This document shows positions 28,152 through 35,854 of a stretch of 64,000 nucleotides of DNA, piece after piece. Position numbers and translations under genes: made by a program. The stretch's first letter is position 1; each line of letters begins with the position of its first letter. This DNA comes from Porticoccaceae bacterium (GTDB taxonomy: Bacteria; Pseudomonadota; Gammaproteobacteria; Pseudomonadales; Porticoccaceae), in assembly GCA_026005035.1 (NCBI GenBank), contig BPKH01000002.1, positions 186,001-250,000 on the forward strand. Reading direction: 5' to 3'. The notes under the pieces are model-generated. The model ran no database searches. It had not been told where the DNA came from and worked only from the letters and a program-made list of their open reading frames with translations.

Positions 28152-29302
28152 GTGTTCTCGACCAGGCGTTCAAGCGTCGCTTCCTCTCCGCCTGCGAGGC
28201 CATCCGCGAGGGCAGTCTCGAGCTTGTCACCCCCGAGGGGCACCGCCACCGCTTCGGCGCGGGAGGCCCCGAGGCGGTGCTGGAGTTGAAGGACTGGGCC
28301 GCCGCGCGGATGGTGGCGTTGCGCGGCGACGTGGGCTTCGGCGAGGCCTTCGTGCGCGGGTTGTGGGACAGCCCGTCGGTGGAGGCGGTGGTGACGGTGG
28401 CGGCGCGCAATCTTCGCGCCATCGGCTCGCGCGCCCGGCCCGCCTGGCCGGTGGCGCTCGCCTTCCGCCTCGCCGACCGGGTGCTCAATGCCAACAGCCC
28501 GCGCGGTGCGGCGCGCAACATCCGCGCTCATTATGACGTGGGCAACGAGTTCTATGTCCACTGGCTCGACCGCTCGATGGCCTATTCCTCGGCCCTCTTC
28601 GCCGAGGGCGATGACCTCGAGGCGGCGCAGGCGCGCAAATACGCGCGCATCCTCGAGCGCCTCGCTCCCGGCGAACGGGTGCTGGAGATCGGCTGCGGCT
28701 GGGGCGGCTTTGCCGAGGCGGCTGCCGATCAGGGCAGGCAGGTGACCGGCATCACCATCTCGCCTGCCCAGAAGGCCTGGGCCGATGCCCGCCTCGACGG
28801 GCGCGCCGAGATTCTCCTACAGGACTACCGCCACACCCGGGGCCGCTACGACAACGTCGTCTCGATCGAGATGATCGAGGCGGTGGGCGAACGCTACTGG
28901 CCGGCCTATTTCGCCACCCTCAAGGCGCGGCTCGCCGAGGGCGGGAGGGCGATGGTGCAGGCCATCACCGTGCCCGATGCGAACTTTCCCGCCTACCGGG
29001 CAAGCTCCGACTACATCCGCCGTCATGTGTTTCCGGGGGGCATGCTGCTCAGCGAAGGCGTGATCCGCCGCGAGGCGGCGCGGGCAGGGCTTGAGGTGCG
29101 CGACGTCTTCGCCTTCGGGCAGGACTACGCGCGCACGCTCCGGCTCTGGCGCGATCGGATGCTCGCGGCCCGGCCCCGGCTTGAGCGGCTGGGCTTTGGC
29201 ACACCCTTCCTGCGCGGCTGGCTCTACTACCTGGAAAGCTGTGCGGCCGCCTTCGCGATCGGGCGCACCAATGTGCTGCAGGTGGAGCTCGCCCATGGCT
29301 GA
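28148..29302 (+). CDS. cfa: Cyclopropane-fatty-acyl-phospholipid synthase family methyltransferase
   Basis: This encodes 384 residues. The family signature NIRAHYDVGNEFYVHWLDRS with MAYSSALF precedes the SAM-binding motif VLEIGCGWGGFAEAA. SIEMIEAVGERYWPAYFATL and a FPGGMLLSEGVIRREA segment follow. The enzyme transfers a methylene group from SAM to unsaturated phospholipid chains. In the Rhodobacter RpoE/ChrR regulon a cfa homologue protects membranes from singlet oxygen and makes furan fatty acids with partners. The role here is inferred from that parallel and the operon. Confidence 0.93.
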   Translation: MSVLDQAFKRRFLSACEAIREGSLELVTPEGHRHRFGAGGPEAVLELKDWAAARMVALRGDVGFGEAFVRGLWDSPSVEAVVTVAARNLRAIGSRARPAWPVALAFRLADRVLNANSPRGAARNIRAHYDVGNEFYVHWLDRSMAYSSALFAEGDDLEAAQARKYARILERLAPGERVLEIGCGWGGFAEAAADQGRQVTGITISPAQKAWADARLDGRAEILLQDYRHTRGRYDNVVSIEMIEAVGERYWPAYFATLKARLAEGGRAMVQAITVPDANFPAYRASSDYIRRHVFPGGMLLSEGVIRREAARAGLEVRDVFAFGQDYARTLRLWRDRMLAARPRLERLGFGTPFLRGWLYYLESCAAAFAIGRTNVLQVELAHG

Positions 29303-29344
29303 GCCGGCAGCGAACCGATGGGACGCGCCGCCGAGGCCGCGCGC

Positions 29345-29938
29345 ATGAGGAGATACGTGATGACCATCCTCTTTCTCCTGGCGCTGATCGGCGCGGGCCT
29401 CTACGCCTGGCCGCGGCTGATGGGCTTCGAGGCCCAGCGGCCCGAGGACTATTCCGCGACCACGCCCGTCTTCGACATCCGCACCCATCTTGCGGGCCCG
29501 ATCGTGGCCGAGGGCGTGATCTTCGGCCCGACGGGCCGGGTGAGCCAGCGCTTCGTGGCCGAGATGGAAGGCAGCTGGGACGGCGCCGCAGGGCGTCTGA
29601 CCGAGGCGTTCCGCTACTCCAGCGGCACGCAACAACGGCGCGAATGGACGCTGCGCGTGGGCAACGACGGCGAGATCATCGGCACCGCGCCCGACATCGT
29701 CGGCGAGGCGCGCGGCCGTCAGTCGGGCGCCACGGTGATGCTGCGCTACCGGCTGCGCCTGCCCGAGAGCGCCGGTGGCCATGTGCTCGACGTGGTGGAC
29801 TGGCTCTACCTCACGGAGGACGGAACGATCCTAAACAGGTCCGTCATGCGCAAGTTCGGCATCAAGGTGGCCGAGCTCATCGCCACCATGCGCCCGGCGC
29901 AGACCCCCCGGCAGGAGGCGCCGATCGTTGCGGAGTGA
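29345..29938 (+). CDS. DUF3833 envelope protein
   Basis: This encodes 197 residues from the ATG at 29345 (MRRYVMTILFLLALIGAGLY). It has one N-terminal membrane segment followed by a soluble beta-rich domain. Conserved-looking parts include AGPIVAEGVIFGPTGRVSQR, WDGAAGRLTEAFRYSSG and WLYLTEDGTILNRSVMRKFG, which match DUF3833. The family co-occurs with cfa and DUF1365 but has no known activity. A lipocalin-like lipid-handling fold is a guess. It starts 42 bases after cfa and overlaps the next gene. Confidence 0.82.
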   Translation: MRRYVMTILFLLALIGAGLYAWPRLMGFEAQRPEDYSATTPVFDIRTHLAGPIVAEGVIFGPTGRVSQRFVAEMEGSWDGAAGRLTEAFRYSSGTQQRREWTLRVGNDGEIIGTAPDIVGEARGRQSGATVMLRYRLRLPESAGGHVLDVVDWLYLTEDGTILNRSVMRKFGIKVAELIATMRPAQTPRQEAPIVAE

Positions 29939-30680
29939 TCCCGTCACCGGCCGGCACTGGTGGGTGATCGGCGCCTCCGAGGGCCTCGGACGCGCGCTCG
30001 CCGTGGAGCTCGCGGCGGCGGGCGCAACGGTCACGGCTTCGGCCCGCAGCGCCGGGCGCCTCGAGGCGCTGGCCGGTGAGGTGCCGCGCATCACGGCGCT
30101 GCCGATGGATGTGACCGACGACGCCTCGGTTGCCGCCGCCTGTGCGGCGGTGGGCGCGCCTTTCGGCGTGATCTACGCGGCGGGCGCCTATGAGCCGATG
30201 AGCGCGCGCGCCTGGCGCCCCGGCGCGGCCGAGGCGATGGCCGAGGTCAACTTCACCGGCGCGCTGCGCGTGCTCTCCCGCCTCGCGCCGGACATGGCCG
30301 AGCGCGGGGAAGGGCGGGTGGTGCTGATCGGCTCGCTTGCCGGGTTCCGCGGCCTGCCGGGGGCGATCGGCTATGGCGCGTCGAAAGCGGCGCTGATGCA
30401 TCTGGCCGAGAACCTGCGCGCCGACCTGCGCGGAACGGGGGTGCGCGTCCAGCGGGTCAATCCCGGCTTCATCCGCACGCGGTTGACGGCGAAGAACGAT
30501 TTCGCCATGCCGCAGATCATGGAACCCGAGGAAGCCGCCATGCGGGTGGTCGGCGCCATCCGCAGCGGGCGCTTCTCGACGAGCTTTCCGGCGCCCTTCT
30601 CCTGGCTCTTCACGCTGAGCCACTTTTTGCCGCTGCCGCTCTTCCACGCGCTTTTCGGTCGCGGTGTGGGCGAGAACTGA
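29928..30680 (+). CDS. Short-chain dehydrogenase/reductase
   Basis: This encodes about 250 residues from a TTG at 29928, 11 bases inside the DUF3833 gene with a CAGGAGG site upstream. The Rossmann motif is WWVIGASEGLGRALAVELAA, with a D-V dipeptide near MDVTDDASV. The catalytic Ser-Tyr-Lys lies in VLIGSLAGFRGLPGAIGYGA plus SKAALMHLAENLRADL. The C terminus ends in a hydrophobic stretch that could sit at the membrane. The substrate is unknown. Its place in the cfa operon suggests lipid or isoprenoid carbonyl reduction. Confidence 0.88.
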   Translation: MRSDPVTGRHWWVIGASEGLGRALAVELAAAGATVTASARSAGRLEALAGEVPRITALPMDVTDDASVAAACAAVGAPFGVIYAAGAYEPMSARAWRPGAAEAMAEVNFTGALRVLSRLAPDMAERGEGRVVLIGSLAGFRGLPGAIGYGASKAALMHLAENLRADLRGTGVRVQRVNPGFIRTRLTAKNDFAMPQIMEPEEAAMRVVGAIRSGRFSTSFPAPFSWLFTLSHFLPLPLFHALFGRGVGEN

Positions 30681-30683
30681 ACG

Positions 30684-31103
30684 ATGCGCGTCCCATTGGC
30701 ACCACAGGCCGAGGGCCAAGACCCTGAACCGGCCGCCTTTTTCGACGGGGCTTGTCCGCTGTGCCGGTCCGAAATCAGTTTCTGGCGCCGCCAGCCGGGT
30801 GCCGAGCGCATCGCCTTCGTCGACGTCGAGCGGACTGACGCGGCGTTGCCGAGGAGTGTGAGTCGCGCGCAGGCACCGGCGCGCTCTCCCATCGAGACGG
30901 CCTTGGGCGAGGTGGTTTCGGGTCCGGCAGCCTTCCCTGCCCTGATGGCCACGCTGTCGCGGCTGCGCCGGCTTGCCCGCCTGGGCGGGCGCCCCTGCAG
31001 CCGCCAGCTATTCAAGCGGTTCTACGGCCTGTTTCTGCGCATTCAACCGGCGCTCGTGGCCGTCTACGTCTATATGAGGCTTTGGCCTGGGAGAAGCCGA
31101 TGA
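30684..31103 (+). CDS. DCC-family thiol-disulfide oxidoreductase-like protein (DUF393)
   Basis: This encodes 139 residues. The DCC signature is seen in AAFFDGACPLCRSEISFWRR, with a C-x-x-C in a thioredoxin-like setting. A second conserved region near the end, GRPCSRQLFKRFYGLFLRIQ, is typical of the family. No activity is firmly established for DUF393 proteins, and redox chemistry is inferred from the cysteine pair. The gene begins three bases after the SDR stop and overlaps the MFS gene by four bases. Confidence 0.82.
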   Translation: MRVPLAPQAEGQDPEPAAFFDGACPLCRSEISFWRRQPGAERIAFVDVERTDAALPRSVSRAQAPARSPIETALGEVVSGPAAFPALMATLSRLRRLARLGGRPCSRQLFKRFYGLFLRIQPALVAVYVYMRLWPGRSR

Positions 31104-32395
31104 CGCGGGCGGCTGTGGATGAGACGCAGGGCGGCGTTCCGGCCGCGCGGGTGGCGCTGCTCGCCGCCGCACTCACCGCTGTCGGCGTACCACTCTACAT
31201 TCACCTGCCGCAATTTGCCAGCGTGGAGCTTGGGTTTTCCCTAGGCCAGATCGGCGCGCTCCTTGGTCTCATCCGCCTCGTGGACGTGGTCCAGGATCCG
31301 CTCCTCGGCCGGCTCACCGACCACTTCGCCGCCCATCGGGCGAGAATGGCCACCCTGGCCCTTGGCGGTCTAGCCCTCGGGGTCGTCTGGGTTTTTGCCG
31401 TGACGCCGCGCTACGGGGGCGCGACGTCGCTAGCCGCGGGGCTCGCGCTGACCTTTACCGCCTACTCCCTGGGTGCGGTGCTGCTTTACGGACAAAGCTC
31501 GAGCCTTGCCGGCTCTGGCGCGCCGGCTGCCCAGCTTAGGCTTGCCGGTGCGCGCGAAATGGGGATCCTCGCGGGCGTCGCCCTCGGGGCGATGGGACCG
31601 CAAGTCCTCGGGCAGGCCTTTGCCCAGGTGGGTGGATACCCCGCCTACGCCCTTGCCGCCGCGGCGCTCGCCCTGATCGCGGCGGTGGCTTCGAAAACGC
31701 TGTGGCAGAGGCCCGCTGCAGCCACTGCGCCGCTCTGCCTGCGCACGCTCCTGCGGTCGGGTGCAGGCTGGTTGCTGGCCCTCGGCTTCGTCAACGGCCT
31801 ACCGGTGGCGGTCACGTCCACGCTGTTCGCCTTTTTCGTGGACCATCGGCTTGGCCTTGCCGAGCTCGCTGGCGTGTTCCTGTTGGTCTTCTTTGCCGCA
31901 GGCGGGCTCAGCGCCCCTCTCTGGGCACGGCTTGCCGCGCGCTTCGGCCCGCGCCCGGTGTTGGCCTCTGCCATGATCCTCGCCGTTGCCAGCTTCATCT
32001 GGGCCTGGGCACTGCCTTTCGGCGCGGTCTGGTCGTTTGCGCTCATCGCCGCCGCCTCTGGTATGGCCCTGGGCGCCGATGGGGTGATCCTGACGGGGAT
32101 GCTGGCTAGCGCGCTGGCGCGGGCGGGGCTGCCGGCGGGCCTAGTCTTCGGAATATGGAGCTTTCTGGGCAAGGCGTCGTTTGCGCTCGCCGCGGCGGTG
32201 ATGCTGCCGGTTCTCGGCCTTGCCGGCTTTGATCCCGGCCGGGCCAACGACGCCGGCGCCCTTGCCGCGCTCAACACCGCCTACGCCCTGGTGCCTTGTC
32301 TGCTCAAGCTTTTGTCCCTGGCGCTTTTGATCCTGCTGCCCCGCGCACTGTTGCAATTGGGCAGCAACCCCTCGACCCCATTGGAGACTGGGTGA
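31100..32395 (+). CDS. MFS transporter, melibiose-carrier/GPH-like
   Basis: This encodes about 431 residues from the ATG at 31100, which has a GGGAGAAG site and overlaps the previous stop. About 12 hydrophobic segments are apparent. The first loop IRLVDVVQDPLLGRLTDHFA resembles the R-x-D-x2-x-DP-G motif of glycoside-pentoside-hexuronide carriers. The substrate is unknown. Its position between DCC and tspO genes in a photo-oxidative stress operon suggests movement of a pigment, lipid or tetrapyrrole, not a sugar. An upstream TTG at 31082 is a less likely start. Confidence 0.85.
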   Translation: MTRAAVDETQGGVPAARVALLAAALTAVGVPLYIHLPQFASVELGFSLGQIGALLGLIRLVDVVQDPLLGRLTDHFAAHRARMATLALGGLALGVVWVFAVTPRYGGATSLAAGLALTFTAYSLGAVLLYGQSSSLAGSGAPAAQLRLAGAREMGILAGVALGAMGPQVLGQAFAQVGGYPAYALAAAALALIAAVASKTLWQRPAAATAPLCLRTLLRSGAGWLLALGFVNGLPVAVTSTLFAFFVDHRLGLAELAGVFLLVFFAAGGLSAPLWARLAARFGPRPVLASAMILAVASFIWAWALPFGAVWSFALIAAASGMALGADGVILTGMLASALARAGLPAGLVFGIWSFLGKASFALAAAVMLPVLGLAGFDPGRANDAGALAALNTAYALVPCLLKLLSLALLILLPRALLQLGSNPSTPLETG

Positions 32396-32862
32396 TGCCG
32401 TTTCTGCTTTTGTTCCTCCCCTTCCTCCTCGCCGTGGTCGCCGCCGCCGCGAGCGGGATGATCTTTCCAGGGGGCGGACCCTGGTACCGGTCGCTCGAAG
32501 CCCCCGACTTTCTACCACCAGACTGGCTTTTTGGCCCGGTGTGGACGGTGCTGTACCTGATGATCGCCGCCTGCGGCGCGCGGCTTGCCGCCCAGGCCGG
32601 GCGGGGAGTGGCCTTGGCGGGGTTCGCACTCGGCCTCTGGGCCTTGCAGATCGCGCTCAATGCGCTCTGGATGCCGACCTTCTTCGGGGCCCATGCACTT
32701 GGCGCGGCGCTGGTCGTCATCAGCGCGCTCTGGCTCAGCATCGCCGCGCTCGTGGTGACCGCCTTCCAGGTCGATCGTCTCGCGGGCTGGCTTCTCGTGC
32801 CCTATCTGGGCTGGGTGAGCTTCGCGGTGGTCCTCAATTGGGCCCTTTGGCGGCTCAACTGA
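32395..32862 (+). CDS. tspO: TspO/MBR family tryptophan-rich sensory protein
   Basis: This encodes 155 residues with five hydrophobic helices. Family features include PWYRSLEAPDFLPPDWLFGP with the WTVLYLMIAACGARL helix, LNALWMPTFFGAHALGAAL and LVPYLGWVSFAVVLNWALWR. TspO binds porphyrins and degrades or exports photosensitising tetrapyrroles. In Rhodobacter it tunes pigment gene expression. As the last gene of the operon it fits a programme that limits light-driven damage. The ATG overlaps the MFS stop (TGATG). Confidence 0.92.
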   Translation: MPFLLLFLPFLLAVVAAAASGMIFPGGGPWYRSLEAPDFLPPDWLFGPVWTVLYLMIAACGARLAAQAGRGVALAGFALGLWALQIALNALWMPTFFGAHALGAALVVISALWLSIAALVVTAFQVDRLAGWLLVPYLGWVSFAVVLNWALWRLN

Positions 32863-32968
32863 TCCTGCCGACCTGGTCGGCGAGGGGTGGGGTGCACCAT
32901 CGCGGGAAAACCCCGGGGATGCGGCCGGCGACGGGGCAGTCGTTCTCGCGGCCCTTGCCGGCTGGGGC

Positions 32969-33995
32969 TCAGAACTCCTCGCCCGGCTCCATGCGCGCGA
33001 GGAACGCCTTCGCCGCGGCGAGGATCCGCGCGTGGGTGGCTGGATCGCGTCGCTCCCAGCCACGCCGGATCGCTCCCAGGCGCGGATGTTGGGCACACCG
33101 CTCGCGGTGGTGGTCCAGGAAATGCCAGTAGAGCAGATCGGGGGCCAGGCGTGCGCGCCCGCCTTCGCCTTCACGTCATAGGCGCAACCGCTGCAGTAGT
33201 CCGACACTCGATCGATATAGCCACCGGAAGAGATATAGGGCTTCGACGCCAGGATGCCGCCGTCGGCGAACTGGCTCATGCCGAGCGTGTTGGGCGCCTC
33301 GATCCGCTCGAAGGCGTCGGCAGATACCGAGAGAGGCCACACCTGCACCCGCCCGGATCGATCCCCGCCAGAAGCGCGAAATTGCCGGTCACCATTAGCC
33401 GCTGGATGTGGTGAGCGTCGGCGCCCCGGCGCGTCTGGCCCACCACCTCGGCGATGCAGCGCATCCCCGCCGCGCCCCGGTAGCAGGCCGGCAGCCTGCG
33501 CCTGAGCCAAGGCGTTGCGGTGCAGGTGGTCAGGGCCCTCGAGCGACCACACCCCGCGGACGAATTCGCGCCAACCGATGATTTGGCGGATGAAGCCCTC
33601 GACGGCATGGAGGGGTGCGCGCCCCGCGCACCACTCGGCCTCGGTGGCGCGGCAGACCTCGAGCGGCGTGAGCAGTCCGAGGCTGAGCGCGGCCGAGAGC
33701 AGAGAATGGAACAGCACCGGCTCGCCGGCCACCATCGCAGGCTGCCAGCCTGCTACTGGGGGTCGTCGAGCCGGGTGTAGGCCACGCGCCAGCCGCGCGC
33801 CGCAAGCCGCGCGGCGAACTTGCGCATGGCGGCAAAGACGAGCGCGATCTTTTGCGGATGGAGGCGCACGTAGGTCGCCTCGGCTGCCACCTCGGCCATC
33901 ACCACCAGAGCGCGGGCCCGGTCGGCGACGGCGAGCGCAGCGATGGTCTCCGTGAGCTGATCGCCCAGGACGAGGACGAGGCGTGGCGCTACCAG
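32969..33995 (-). pseudogene. Photolyase-related protein (DPRP family), decayed
   Basis: The N-terminal part is RLVLVLGDQLTETIAALAVA through EATYVRLHPQKIALVFAAMR. It breaks at 33753. The next recognisable part, AGEPVLFHSLLSAALSLGLL to GWREFVRGVWSLEGPDHLHR, begins only 18 bases later, so about 140 family residues are missing. Further fragments in other frames are AEVVGQTRRGADAHHIQRLM, QVWPLSVSADAFERIEAPNT and GYIDRVSDYCSGCAYDVKAK. The intact family is about 500 residues with flavin and an iron-sulfur cluster and acts as a (6-4) photolyase or cryptochrome. The large deletion shows true decay beyond sequencing error. Confidence 0.8.
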
Positions 33996-34723
33996 AGCAC
34001 TACCTCGCCGCGGTGGTCGAAAAAACCGCCCCACTGCGCGGGGCCGAGCCCCACCATCACCTCGGCGAGCCCCCGTCCGGCCTCGGCGGGGGCGAGCTTT
34101 TGGTACTCGCGATAGGCGGCGGTGAAGGCTTTGGTTGTCTCCAATCCGGAGAATTTCAACTGCGAGCTTTTGGTACTCGCGATAGGCGGCGGTGAAGGGG
34201 GTGTCCACCGTGCCGGGATGCAGGGCCACCAGTGCCGCCTGGCGGTGGGTGCGGGCGAGCTCGAGGGCGGCGGTGCGCACGATCTGGTTGGCCGCCGCCT
34301 TCGCGGCGCGGTAGGAATACCAGCCGCCCAAGCGGTTGTCGCCGATGGAACCCACCCACGCGGTCAGCACCGCCGCCACGACGGGCGCAGCGCGCGGCAG
34401 AAGGCGGGACAGGTGCCGCAGGACGAGCGCGGGGCCGGTGGCATTGACGGCGAAACCCGCGCCATGGCGGCGGCGTCGATCTCGGCGAGGCTCTTCTCGG
34501 GTCGATTGCCGGGCGGGGCGAGGATGCCGGTTGCGACCACCACCCGCGCGAACGGCCCGTCGAGGCGGCCCAACACCCGATCGACCGAGGCGGGATTGGT
34601 GACATCGAGTCCGTTGTCACGGCGCGAAAGGCGGGTGAGGATCAGGCCCCGGCGCGCGAACTCATCCGCCAGCGCGCCACCGATGTCTCCCGAGGCGCCG
34701 ATCACCAGGGCGCGCTCGGTCAT
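33989..34723 (-). pseudogene. Short-chain dehydrogenase, disrupted by frameshift and 70-base duplication
   Basis: The start at 34723 reads MTERALVIGASGDIGGALAD, a Rossmann motif. After EIDAAAMAR, near 34455-34465, the frame shifts to one reading NATGPALVLRHLSRLLPRAA, then WYSYRAAKAAANQIVRTAAL with the catalytic Tyr-Lys. Near the C terminus YREYQKL is duplicated because 70 bases were inserted, which shifts the frame again. The expected ending VGLGPAQWGGFFDHRGEVVL is still readable to the stop at 33989. This cell-cell-signalling-type SDR is commonly beside the photolyase-related gene. Both appear inactive. Confidence 0.75.
34092..34198. repeat. 37-base direct repeat flanking 33 bases inside the SDR pseudogene
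   Basis: Identical 37-base copies lie at 34092-34128 and 34162-34198, each starting GCGAGCTTTTGGTACTCGCG. The 33 bases between them are AT-richer than the surroundings and contain TCTCCAATCCGGAGA, a small hairpin. Only two copies exist, so it is an insertion with flanking duplication and not an array. Confidence 0.85.
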
Positions 34724-35035
34724 GTTGTGTCTTCCGCGCCCCAGCGGCGGCGCTTCCTCGTCGCACCCACCTTCTCTTGCACCAAGCCGTGAACCCCGCC
34801 GCTCCGGGACTTCGCCGAGGGGTCGGTCGTGCGCCGTTCCGCCCCAAGGCAGGGGCCGGTCGCCGGGCAATCCTTGGCACGCGAGGGGCGAACGGGTTCC
34901 CGGTGTTGATCACCGTTCGGCGGCCGGAACGTCGGGCCAAGGGTATCGCGGCCATGGAAGAGAAGACCGCCACAAAACGGGAAGGCAGCGAGCGCCCCCA
35001 GTGGGCGGGCGAAGGGACAGGGTGCAGCGGCGATC
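34724..35035. other. Intergenic region, no gene recognised
   Basis: This 312-base stretch lies between the SDR pseudogene, whose start it precedes, and the 3' end of the secreted repeat protein gene. Frames within it are short and lack starts with ribosome sites. It should hold the former promoter of the SDR-DPRP pair. A TGATCA at about 34905 lacks a matching -10 element. Confidence 0.5.
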
Positions 35036-35527
35036 TCAGTCGAGGGGCCACCAGGCCTCATCCTCTATACCGTCGAAGGGGAACGGGTCGCGCCTATCCC
35101 CCCCGATCCTATCTCGGGATCGGTTCCAGTGATTGCCGCGATGGTCGCTGTCGATCGGGGGCCGGAAGCGCCCAGCGTCGCTGGCGGACGGCTCGTCCTC
35201 ATGCCACCGGATTCCGCCCCCGAACAGGGTCCAGCTGTTGCCGCGATCGTCGATGACGGTGTTGCCGATGCGGGTCCAGGTGCGTCCGTCGTCGCTGTGG
35301 AGAAAGTTTCCCATCTCGGTCCAGGTGCGACCATCGCTTCCGTGGATAAAGTTGCCCATCCGGGTCCAGACACGCCCATCGTTGCCAAAAATGTGGTCGC
35401 CGATGACGATGTAAGAACTGCCGTCATTGCAGAGGATGGTGTTGCCTAGCAGGACCGCGCAGAAGGAGTTCTCGGCCCGCGCGGTGGCGGTGGCGAGCAG
35501 GGTCAGGGCGAGCAACAACCGCAGCAC
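35036..35527 (-). CDS. Secreted protein with short tandem DGRxWT-MGN repeats, unknown function
   Basis: This encodes 163 residues from a GTG at 35527 with GGGAGG seven bases upstream. A signal peptide (LRLLLALTLLATATARA) is followed by the mature start ENSFCAVLLGN. From there a unit of about 19 residues repeats four to five times: GNDGRVWTRMGNFIHGS, DGRTWTEMGNFLHSD, DGRTWTRIGNTVIDD, then RGNSWTLFGGG. The C-terminal 50 residues are polar and low-complexity (Asp, Arg, Pro). The repeats look like beta-hairpin units. I know no function. A longer frame reading upstream would overlap tRNA-Ser and is not credible. Confidence 0.75.
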   Translation of the reverse strand: MLRLLLALTLLATATARAENSFCAVLLGNTILCNDGSSYIVIGDHIFGNDGRVWTRMGNFIHGSDGRTWTEMGNFLHSDDGRTWTRIGNTVIDDRGNSWTLFGGGIRWHEDEPSASDAGRFRPPIDSDHRGNHWNRSRDRIGGDRRDPFPFDGIEDEAWWPLD

Positions 35528-35725
35528 AGGAAGGCCTCCCCACGGGTTTTTATCCAAGCCTAGATGGCGCGGGGGAAGAATGCCAGGATCCTGCCCGACG
35601 GGGCTGGGGGCCGATGCCTTGGCAGGCTTCGGGGTGTGCAACGGCAGGTCGGGGCGCAACCGGGCAGACAGTGGGAGCACGCACTGGACCTTGCCCCGAT
35701 CCTCACCGGGCTCTCCATAAAAAGT

Positions 35726-35812
35726 GGCGGAGGGGGTGGGATTCGAACCCACGGATGCTCGCGCATCGCCGGTTTTCAAGACCGGTGCTTTCAACCGCTC
35801 AGCCACCCCTCC
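35726..35812 (-). tRNA. tRNA-Ser (anticodon UGA)
   Basis: On the minus strand the acceptor arm begins GGAGGGG and pairs with CCCCTCC near the 3' end, with CCA encoded at 35726-35728. The anticodon loop reads CTTGAAA between CCGGT and ACCGG arms. A long variable arm (GCGATGCGCGAGCATC) and the T arm GTGGGTTCGAATCCCAC confirm a serine tRNA. Confidence 0.95.
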
Positions 35813-35854
35813 GAAGGCAATCCGACGGCGCCGGCCCCCGCGGGGGCCGGCGCC

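Noticed and set aside
34900-34930. TGATCA as a second RpoE-type promoter for the SDR pseudogene
   Set aside because: No TAAG-like element at the required 18-base spacing on either strand.
35528-35806. Upstream extension of the secreted repeat protein through tRNA-Ser
   Set aside because: The reading frame crosses the tRNA gene. A GTG with a good ribosome site and signal peptide exists at 35527.
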